Position numbers and translations under genes: made by a program. From CAMEGH01 sp052103595 (GTDB lineage Bacteria > Patescibacteriota > Saccharimonadia > Saccharimonadales > Saccharimonadaceae), in the NCBI GenBank assembly GCA_052103595.1, contig JBQEKC010000001.1:310001-374000 (forward strand): 64,000 nucleotides of DNA, in the 5' to 3' direction. The notes beneath the pieces were generated by a model. That model was not told the DNA's origin and made no database searches. It was given only the letters and a program-made list of their open reading frames with translations. Of the stretch, positions 57,902 to 64,000 are shown piece after piece (within the stretch, counting starts at the first letter, position 1; the number at the start of each line of letters is the position of its first letter).

Positions 57902-58426
57902 ATGTTTGTTCTTCATCGTATCAGTGCGTTGTTCGCCATGCTTGGCCGATCGCTGACGAATCTCAGCGACTGGACAGCACGACAGGCACGCAAAAGCCGA
58001 CTGGAAGCGCTCATCTCCCTCGGGGTTATCCTGCAGGTAGTGGGCGCGGCACTGGCTGTCACGTTCTTCGTTCTTTCGGGGGCGTTGATTTACTCGACCG
58101 GCCCTGCGCTAATCGGGATCTTCATGTACGGCCTGTACATCGCTTCAGCACTTGTGATGTTGAAGCTAGTGAACGAGCGTCGCCGGAAGGCAGCTGGCTG
58201 GGTATTCGCTGTGGAATTTGTGGCGATCATCATCGGTCTCACGCTGTTTGCGTCACAGCTTTCGGGCACGTGGGCACTCCTCTTCCTTTGCTTCGGCGCT
58301 GTCGTTGTCTGGTGGAAGATTCCTGTCGGCATGCTCCTCGGCTGGGGTCTTTGGAAGAAGACCAAGCGTCATCAGCAGCCAACTACCCCACCCGTTACCA
58401 GTAGCAACTGGACGGTCGATCAGTAA
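57902..58426 (+). CDS. Four-span membrane protein, 174 aa, unknown
   Basis: Four hydrophobic segments (about residues 38-62, 66-88, 98-118 and 122-145) lie between a basic N-terminal helix and a Thr/Pro-rich tail. No family is recognised. It is a single gene with a strong promoter, a hairpin leader of about 70 nt and a good terminator. The codon choice (many C- and G-ending codons) looks unlike the neighbouring gap and rpiB operons, suggesting separate acquisition. No convincing Shine-Dalgarno precedes the ATG (GCGAGCAGTATC). Confidence 0.7.
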   Translation: MFVLHRISALFAMLGRSLTNLSDWTARQARKSRLEALISLGVILQVVGAALAVTFFVLSGALIYSTGPALIGIFMYGLYIASALVMLKLVNERRRKAAGWVFAVEFVAIIIGLTLFASQLSGTWALLFLCFGAVVVWWKIPVGMLLGWGLWKKTKRHQQPTTPPVTSSNWTVDQ

Positions 58427-58436
58427 GGTGTTAAAA

Positions 58437-58469
58437 GGGTGAAAGTTATTGCAACTTTCACCCTCTTTT
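58437..58469. terminator. Bidirectional terminator between the 174-aa gene and gap
   Basis: GGGTGAAAGTT (58437-58447) pairs with AACTTTCACCC (58453-58463), with T-rich ends on both strands. Confidence 0.9.
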
Positions 58470-58488
58470 CATAGTTGTTTATGTAAAC

Positions 58489-59502
58489 TTATTTAATAGC
58501 GCGCGCTACATCAACGACAAGCTCAACCAAACGGTTACTGTAGCCCCATTCGTTGTCGTACCAAACACATACCTTAATCAGATTGCCGTCAACCACGCGA
58601 GTCAGCGCCAAATCAACAATACCCGAATGGCTATTACCAATAAGGTCGCGGCTTACGAGTGGCTCGTCTGTTATGTCCAAAATACCTTGGTAAAATGGCT
58701 CAGCTGAAGCTTTTTTAAATGCCGCATTGACGTCATCAACCGTCACATCTTTCGCAAGCAGCGCCGTCACGTCACTAATTGACACCACTGGTGTTGGAAC
58801 ACGCATACTAATGCCGTCGAACTTACCTTTTAGGCCAGGTAAAACTTTCGTCACAGCGATTGCTGCACCGGTGCTCGTTGGCACGATGTTTTCAGCAGCA
58901 TTGCGACCTTCGCGCGGGTCTTTCTTTGGCGCGTCTTGCAAAGCTTGGCTGGCTGTGTAGCTATGTACAGTGGTCAGCATTGATTTTTCTACACCAAATT
59001 CTTGCTCCAAAATCGCCATCACCGCGCCAAGGCTATTAGTCGTACAGCTGGCGTTACTCACAGTTGGCGTCGCACTTTCTACCGCGTCATCGTTCACGCC
59101 AATCACTACTGTGTCGGTGTCGTCAGATTTCGTCGGTCCGCTCACCACCACACGTTTTGCTCCAGCTTGTATGTGTTTACTCGAATCTTCAGTTTTGGTA
59201 AACAAACCGGTCGATTCAATCACCACGTCAACCTGCAAATCGCCCCACGGCAATGCAGCTGGGTCGCGTTCGCTCAGCACTTTAATATGTTTGCCATCAA
59301 CCGTCAAACCGCTTTCATCAGCCGTTACATTGTGCTGATATACGCCGTAATTGCTATCGTACTTTAGCAAATATGCCAATGTATCGTTATCTGTTAGATC
59401 GTTAATTGCCACGATTTCAACATCGCCGCGTTCAAATGCAATCTTGAATGCACTTCGGCCAATTCGCCCAAAGCCATTAATTGCCACCCTTACTACGCCC
59501 AT
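58489..59502 (-). CDS. gap: Glyceraldehyde-3-phosphate dehydrogenase, type I
   Basis: The 337-residue glycolytic enzyme has the NAD-binding INGFGRIGRSAFK (residues 8-20), catalytic SNASCTTNSLGAVM (Cys about residue 155), and the C-terminal WYDNEWGYSNRLVEL. The start at 59502 has GGAG about 8 nt upstream; the frame extends to an ATG at 59523, which lacks one. TATAAT (59541-59546) gives a leader of about 30 nt. Confidence 0.95.
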   Translation of the reverse strand: MGVVRVAINGFGRIGRSAFKIAFERGDVEIVAINDLTDNDTLAYLLKYDSNYGVYQHNVTADESGLTVDGKHIKVLSERDPAALPWGDLQVDVVIESTGLFTKTEDSSKHIQAGAKRVVVSGPTKSDDTDTVVIGVNDDAVESATPTVSNASCTTNSLGAVMAILEQEFGVEKSMLTTVHSYTASQALQDAPKKDPREGRNAAENIVPTSTGAAIAVTKVLPGLKGKFDGISMRVPTPVVSISDVTALLAKDVTVDDVNAAFKKASAEPFYQGILDITDEPLVSRDLIGNSHSGIVDLALTRVVDGNLIKVCVWYDNEWGYSNRLVELVVDVARAIK

Positions 59503-59540
59503 CTTTTCTCCCTTTGTTAGCATTAGCGTTGTTAATTTTG

Positions 59541-59598
59541 ATTATAGCGGGTTTTTATGGCGAGTGCAAAAGTTCTTTCAGCAGCTGCGTGCTATAAT
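59541..59598. promoter_or_regulatory. Divergent promoters of gap and rel
   Basis: Minus strand TATAAT (59541-59546) for gap with a normal leader. Plus strand TGC TATAAT (59590-59598) for rel with 6 nt to the ATG. Confidence 0.65.
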
Positions 59599-59604
59599 AA
59601 ACAT

Positions 59605-61146
59605 ATGAAACGGCAAGATCTTATCACCTTTGCAAAAGAGCTTTACACCGAAGACGAAATCTTTGAGCTTGATTTGGCAATTGATTTTGCCACACATGCT
59701 CACGAAGGCCAAAAGCGCAAAAGTGGCGAGCCCTACATTACACATCCCCTCTCGGTAGCGGCTATTTTGGTAGATTGGGCGATGGATATCGACACAGTTT
59801 TGGCCGGTATTTTGCACGATACCGTCGAAGATACCGACGCGACACTAGAGGAAATTGAATCACTATTTGGCCGCGACGTTGCCTTTTTGGTTGATGGCGT
59901 GACCAAAGTTGGCCAAGCGCGTGCGGGCATGCACGATCTTGGTGAGTATTTGCCGCAAACCACGGATAATCTCTCGAAGTTATTAATTGCAGTATCTCAA
60001 GATGTGCGCGTGGTAATCATTAAACTTGCCGATCGCTTGCATAATTTGCGCACCTTGCAACACATGCGTCCCGAAAAGCAAAAGAAAATCGCCAAAGAAA
60101 GCCTCGATGTATTTGGTCCAATAGCTGACCGTATTGGTATGGGGCAGGTACGCATGCAAATCGAAGAACTAGCGTTTAGCTACCTCGACCCAGAAGAGTT
60201 CACCCGTCTTAAAAACGCCATGAAAAAGCGTCTTGGCAAAAGTACCCGCAAACTTGGTGCGGTGCGCCTTGAGGTAGAAGAACGACTCAAAAAAGAAAAT
60301 ATTTCGTTTGAAATTAATGGTCGCGTCAAAAGTATTTATAGTTTGTATAAAAAGCTTAGCAAGGTTGATGGCAACATGGACGATATCTACGACTTGATGG
60401 CGCTACGTATTATTGTCGATAAGAAAGAAGATTGCTACCGTGTGCTAGGAATTTTGCACAGTATGTACCAGCCGATGCTTGCACGTATTAAAGATTACAT
60501 TTCGGTGCCAAAACCAAACGGGTACCAAAGTCTCCACACCACAGTCATTACGCCAAACAAGCAGATTGTGGAGTTTCAAATTCGCACGCATGATATGCAC
60601 GAATACGCCGAACGCGGATTGGCAGCTAGTTTCCATTACCACGAGCAAAAATCAAGCAAAGGCTACGCAAAAGGTGGTGTTTCGCAATTGCCGCCACAGC
60701 TGCAGTGGATTAGCCACCTGCAAGAAATTGCCCAACAGCTAACAAATCATGAAGACATTAGTCGCGAGCAATTGAATGTCGATTTGTTTGGAAACCGCAT
60801 TTTTGTCTATTCACCAAAGGGAGATATCTTTAACCTACCAGAAGGTGCTTTGCCGCTTGACTATGCCTATCTAGTGCACACCGACGTTGGTAAACACGCC
60901 TATGCCTGCAAGGTAAATGGCAATATTCACTCATTTAACAAGCCCCTGCAAAACGGTGACATGATTGAGATTGTCACGCGTAGAACAACTCAACCTAAAA
61001 AGGAGTGGATCGACCTTGTAAAAACAAGTCATGCGCGTACAAAAATCCGCGCACAACTAAAGCAACTCGGCGTGATTGAAACACTTACTCAGGCGGCTGC
61101 AATTATCCGAGATAAGGCCTCGCGTAAGCAACAAAAAGATAAATAA
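59605..61146 (+). CDS. rel: RelA/SpoT-family (p)ppGpp synthetase/hydrolase
   Basis: The 513-residue stringent-response enzyme has an HD hydrolase domain with THAHEGQKRKSGEPYITHPLSVAAI (about residues 29-53) and HDTVEDTDATLEE, a synthetase domain with KIKDYISVPKPNGYQSLHTTVI (about residues 292-315), and a TGS domain (FNLPEGALPLDYAYLVHTDVG). It stops soon after TGS and so lacks the usual helical, zinc-finger and ACT regulatory domains. The ATG lies 6 nt after a TGC TATAAT box. Confidence 0.93.
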   Translation: MKRQDLITFAKELYTEDEIFELDLAIDFATHAHEGQKRKSGEPYITHPLSVAAILVDWAMDIDTVLAGILHDTVEDTDATLEEIESLFGRDVAFLVDGVTKVGQARAGMHDLGEYLPQTTDNLSKLLIAVSQDVRVVIIKLADRLHNLRTLQHMRPEKQKKIAKESLDVFGPIADRIGMGQVRMQIEELAFSYLDPEEFTRLKNAMKKRLGKSTRKLGAVRLEVEERLKKENISFEINGRVKSIYSLYKKLSKVDGNMDDIYDLMALRIIVDKKEDCYRVLGILHSMYQPMLARIKDYISVPKPNGYQSLHTTVITPNKQIVEFQIRTHDMHEYAERGLAASFHYHEQKSSKGYAKGGVSQLPPQLQWISHLQEIAQQLTNHEDISREQLNVDLFGNRIFVYSPKGDIFNLPEGALPLDYAYLVHTDVGKHAYACKVNGNIHSFNKPLQNGDMIEIVTRRTTQPKKEWIDLVKTSHARTKIRAQLKQLGVIETLTQAAAIIRDKASRKQQKDK

Positions 61147-61176
61147 ACCTTGCACTTTTTACTGAAATAGAAAAAG

Positions 61177-61207
61177 AACCGAGCAGCTAATACTGCTCGG
61201 TTTTTTA
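61177..61207. terminator. Bidirectional terminator between rel and ppa
   Basis: AACCGAGCAG (61177-61186) pairs with CTGCTCGGTT (61193-61202), followed by TTTTT; the minus side also has a T-run. Confidence 0.9.
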
Positions 61208-61217
61208 TCGGGTGCGG

Positions 61218-61748
61218 CTATCGATTATTCCAGCGTTCAATCGACTCACGAATGACGTGCTTCGCTTCTTCGATTCCCTGCCAGCCTTCCACCTTTGTAC
61301 TGCCTGGTTTTTTCAAATCTTTGTAATGATTGAAATGGAATTCAATCTGTTTCAACAGCTGTGTTGGAACGTCTTCGAGTGATTGCACGGCGTTGCCAGT
61401 ATGACGATCATCTGCTGGCACTACCACCACTTTATCGTCCACTTCGCCATCATCCACAAACTTCATTACACCAAGAATGCGCGCTTCAAGGTAAATTCCC
61501 GTTGGAAGCGGCTCTTCTGTTAGCAACAACACGTCAAGCTCGTCACCATCTTCATCGAGCGTCTGCGGAATGAAGCCGTAGTTGGTTGGCTTTGCAAACA
61601 CCATTGGCTCGTCACGATCAAGCGTAAAGAGCGCCTTTTCACGATCCCATTCAATTTTATGATTTGACCCTTTTGGAATTTCGTTCACAACAGTCACAAG
61701 ACCATTTTCGATATCACCAGGGGTTAACACAACATTATAGTCAGCCAT
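61218..61748 (-). CDS. ppa: Inorganic pyrophosphatase
   Basis: The 176-residue family I enzyme hydrolyses pyrophosphate. It has NEIPKGSNHKIEWDREKALFTLDR, NYGFIPQTLDEDGDELDVLLLTEEPL (metal-binding aspartates, about residues 57-82) and KFVDDGEVDDKVVVVPADDRH. Length is typical. AAGGAG lies 4 nt before the ATG, and TGC TATACT (61772-61780) gives a leader of about 17 nt. Confidence 0.94.
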   Translation of the reverse strand: MADYNVVLTPGDIENGLVTVVNEIPKGSNHKIEWDREKALFTLDRDEPMVFAKPTNYGFIPQTLDEDGDELDVLLLTEEPLPTGIYLEARILGVMKFVDDGEVDDKVVVVPADDRHTGNAVQSLEDVPTQLLKQIEFHFNHYKDLKKPGSTKVEGWQGIEEAKHVIRESIERWNNR

Positions 61749-61792
61749 AATACTCCTTTTCTTCTTGTTTTAGTATAGCAGTTTTCGCTCGT

Positions 61793-62470
61793 TTAGTAGC
61801 CTTGTTGGCTCATCATTTGTTGCATGAGCGCTTCTGGCATTTCTGGTTCTTTCAAATCGCCGAGCGGCAATGCAACTACAATAAATTTCAATGGTGCATT
61901 AGCAGGAATATCTTCACCGGAACCTTGTTCTCCGTACGCCATTTCACTTGGAATGGTAAGCTCACGAACGCCGCCCATCTTCATACCAACCACGCCTTCT
62001 TGCCAGCCTTGGATCGTATGCGTTACTTCAATCGGCGCCTTGAGTGATTCACCATCAATCGAACTGTCAAAGATTTTACCCTTGTCATTCCAGCCGATGT
62101 AGTACGCACGTACTTCGTTCGCGTTTTTTACTTCTGCGCCATCGCCTTTCTTAAGGTCTTTCTTGCCAAGCTCTTTTACCTTTGAGGCATCAAACGACGA
62201 CGCGTTCTTTTCGTACCCCTTTACCAAATCATAATATTTTGGCGAAAGCTTTTTAGCTTCTTCACTTTGCTTTTCTTGATACGCTTCGTACTCCTTTTGG
62301 TACTTTTCTAACGCGGCCTGCGTTTCCTTGCTCCGTTCTTCTTGGGCTCGCATATCAATTTCTTGATTTTTGTTCGCCACAATAACAATCAAGAACGATC
62401 CAATCGTACCAACAGCCATCACTACGGCCATAATAATAATTCCAATTCGCTGCGCCTTTGACGTCGCCAT
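61793..62470 (-). CDS. Membrane-anchored FKBP-type peptidyl-prolyl isomerase
   Basis: The 225-residue protein has a membrane anchor (about residues 9-32), a charged coiled coil (35-75), then an FKBP domain (about 95-205) with YYIGWNDKGKIFDSSIDGES, IQGWQEGVVGMKMGGVRELTIPSEMAYG and PLKFIVVALPLGDL. The tail is Met/Gln-rich. It would catalyse proline isomerisation outside the membrane and assist folding of exported proteins. GGGAG lies 3 nt before the ATG, and TGC TATACT (62510-62518) is the promoter. Confidence 0.9.
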   Translation of the reverse strand: MATSKAQRIGIIIMAVVMAVGTIGSFLIVIVANKNQEIDMRAQEERSKETQAALEKYQKEYEAYQEKQSEEAKKLSPKYYDLVKGYEKNASSFDASKVKELGKKDLKKGDGAEVKNANEVRAYYIGWNDKGKIFDSSIDGESLKAPIEVTHTIQGWQEGVVGMKMGGVRELTIPSEMAYGEQGSGEDIPANAPLKFIVVALPLGDLKEPEMPEALMQQMMSQQGY

Positions 62471-62534
62471 ACACTCCCTCTCTTTGTACTATCAGTATGC
62501 GTTCTTTTTAGTATAGCATACCGCACTGCACCAC

Positions 62535-64000
62535 TTAAGCGGCAATATCAAAGTTCTTGAGCTTTTCTTCGGCGGTTTTAGCAGCGCCCGACTGGAGTTT
62601 GAGTAGCTCAGCGTAAATACCACCAGTTTTGGCAAGTTCACCTGGCGCGCCAATTTCATCGATCTGACCTTTCTTCAAGGTCACCACCGTATCAACATCG
62701 GCAATTGTACTCAGGCGATGTGCAATAATCAGCACGGTACGACCTTTCATAAGGCGTTGCAAAGCATCTTGAACAATCATTTCACTACGGCTATCAAGCG
62801 CACTCGTGGCTTCATCAAGAATGAGAATTGGCGCATCTTTTAGTACAGCCCGCGCGATCGCAATACGCTGCTTTTGGCCGCCACTTAATTTAATACCTCG
62901 CTCGCCAATTTCCGTGTTGTACCCATCACTTAAATCTTTAATAAACACGTGTGCGTTGGCTGCTCGAGCTGCCCTTTGAATTTCTTCGTCGGTTGCATCT
63001 GGATTGCCGTAGGCGATGTTCTCGCGGATTGTCCCGCTAAAGAGCGACGCGTCTTGGAACACGGTCGCAATATGTTCACGCAAACTCGCCTGTGTTAGTT
63101 GATTAATATCTTTGTCGTTAATGCGAATAACACCTTGTGACGGCGTATAGAGGCGCATCAACAAGTTGGCAATTGTTGTTTTACCGCCACCACTCTCACC
63201 CACTAACGCTAGCTTTTTGCCTGCAGGAATCTTAAACGAAATGTCGCTTAATACGCGCTTTTTGTCAGTGTAGGTAAACGCAACATTTTCATATCGTACG
63301 GTCGCGCTTTTCGCTTGGAGCGTCTCTTTGCCAGCTTCGTTTGTAACTTCAGGCTGCTCGTTCATGGCTTCGGCGTAATCTTTGCTGTTAGCCACCGCAC
63401 GCTGATACATGTCAACAAAGAAACTAATATTCTGGAGCGGGAAGGTTGTTTGCTGCACTAGTGTTAATACCAGTACCATGTCACCAATACTCATGTTACC
63501 CTCGGCTGCATTAGTGAAGAGCACCAGTAGCACCACTACGTACACTAGTGCCTGCGCTAGCATGCGATAAAAGTTCATGATATGCCAATAGCTCGACTGC
63601 TTTTTGGTCGTTGCCTGAATCTGGCGATATTTTTGCGAAAAACTGGCAAGCTCGCGTTTGCCGCTGCCAAAGCTTTTTACTAAACGAATCTGGCCAACTA
63701 CTTCCGCAAAACGTCCACTGGCAATATCAAATGCTTCGTTTTTTGTTTTTTCGTAGGCTTGCCATTTTTTACTTGTTAGCGCGGTAATCCACAAATAGAT
63801 AGGAATTTGTACCAAAATTGCGAGCGCAATCCATGGACTATACCAAAACATCACACCAATTGAGATGACGATTGTCAGCAACATTTGTAACAGGTTGTTT
63901 GCAAACGCGTTCAAAAATTGCGTTACGTCGGTAATAGCGCGGTTCAGTCGATTGATGATTTTACCAGTGGCCGCTTCGTCGTAATATTTTTGTGGCAAAC
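62535..64000 (-). CDS. ABC transporter, fused permease/ATPase, 5' end outside the window
   Basis: At least 487 residues are visible; the start lies beyond the right edge. A membrane domain with about four visible spans (residues 1-215) is followed by a nucleotide-binding domain with VGESGGGKTTIANLLMR (about residues 263-279), the signature KLSGGQKQRIAIARA, Walker B PILILDEATSALDSRS and the H-loop AHRLSTI. This is the MsbA/LmrA-type exporter layout. The substrate (lipid, peptide or drug) is unknown. Confidence 0.9.
   Translation of the reverse strand, partial: LPQKYYDEAATGKIINRLNRAITDVTQFLNAFANNLLQMLLTIVISIGVMFWYSPWIALAILVQIPIYLWITALTSKKWQAYEKTKNEAFDIASGRFAEVVGQIRLVKSFGSGKRELASFSQKYRQIQATTKKQSSYWHIMNFYRMLAQALVYVVVLLVLFTNAAEGNMSIGDMVLVLTLVQQTTFPLQNISFFVDMYQRAVANSKDYAEAMNEQPEVTNEAGKETLQAKSATVRYENVAFTYTDKKRVLSDISFKIPAGKKLALVGESGGGKTTIANLLMRLYTPSQGVIRINDKDINQLTQASLREHIATVFQDASLFSGTIRENIAYGNPDATDEEIQRAARAANAHVFIKDLSDGYNTEIGERGIKLSGGQKQRIAIARAVLKDAPILILDEATSALDSRSEMIVQDALQRLMKGRTVLIIAHRLSTIADVDTVVTLKKGQIDEIGAPGELAKTGGIYAELLKLQSGAAKTAEEKLKNFDIAA

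Noticed and set aside
1..64000. CRISPR arrays, insertion sequences, prophage or att sites.
   Set aside because: No regularly spaced direct repeats, transposase or integrase frames, or terminal inverted repeats were seen.
1..64000. TGA recoded to Gly or Trp, as in some CPR lineages.
   Set aside because: Genes such as those ending at 27629 and 7536 stop at TGA in the expected place, and conserved proteins contain no internal TGA.

Overview
The window looks like a chromosomal segment of a Patescibacteria (CPR) bacterium, most likely Candidatus Saccharibacteria (TM7). This is inferred from gene content and compactness, not from a marker tree. The supporting traits are: central carbon metabolism reduced to a non-oxidative pentose-phosphate/lower-glycolysis set with a split transketolase, a short malic enzyme, a GatCAB amidotransferase, a type IV pilus ATPase, very tight operons, and an NrdH that resembles actinobacterial versions. 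TGA is used as a stop, which argues against Gracilibacteria and Absconditabacteria. Base composition is close to 50% GC by eye. There are no rRNA genes, insertion sequences, prophage or CRISPR arrays. Two tRNA-Leu genes are present.

Layout. 1-9 kb: acetyltransferase, class I aldolase, drug-type ABC exporter, HAD hydrolase, a DUF2207 membrane protein, two tRNA-Leu genes and small unknown genes. 8.2-15.9 kb: minus-strand operon tyrS, yibE/F-like, phosphohexomutase, recG, metal-binding unknown, rsmD. 16-18.7 kb: class A penicillin-binding protein. 18.7-25.8 kb: clpC, unknown, radA, PIN/TRAM (order of the Firmicutes clpC-radA-yacL region) under a CIRCE operator, then nusA with an attenuator-like leader. 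26-38.2 kb: mixed region with a CobW-family GTPase, secreted HNH nuclease, aminopeptidase N, an RNase HII-YraN fusion, an Ltp-repeat protein, two candidate non-coding RNAs, rplS with a long leader, a secreted DUF2690 protein, malic enzyme, PilB, a SpoU methyltransferase and nrdH. 38-52 kb: dnaE, galU, gatCAB with an extra membrane gene, a protease-like membrane protein without its catalytic residues, uvrB and a LOG protein. 52-58 kb: rpiB, rpe, tktN, tktC, fba, pfkB operon. 58-64 kb: gap, rel, ppa, an FKBP isomerase and a truncated ABC exporter.

Two expression styles stand out. Many housekeeping genes have a TGn-TANNNT extended -10 box whose end lies only 6-7 nt (sometimes 10-11 nt) before the ATG, with no Shine-Dalgarno sequence. 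That predicts leaderless or nearly leaderless mRNAs at about sixteen loci. Small accessory genes instead have a good TTGACA-like -35 box, a 50-140 nt leader with a stem-loop often at the predicted 5' end, a Shine-Dalgarno sequence and usually their own terminator. The genes together describe an organism that interconverts sugar phosphates, makes peptidoglycan and UDP-glucose, degrades external peptides and perhaps nucleic acids, and has a stringent response. Promoters, RNA structures and leaderless starts are read by eye and have no experimental support here.
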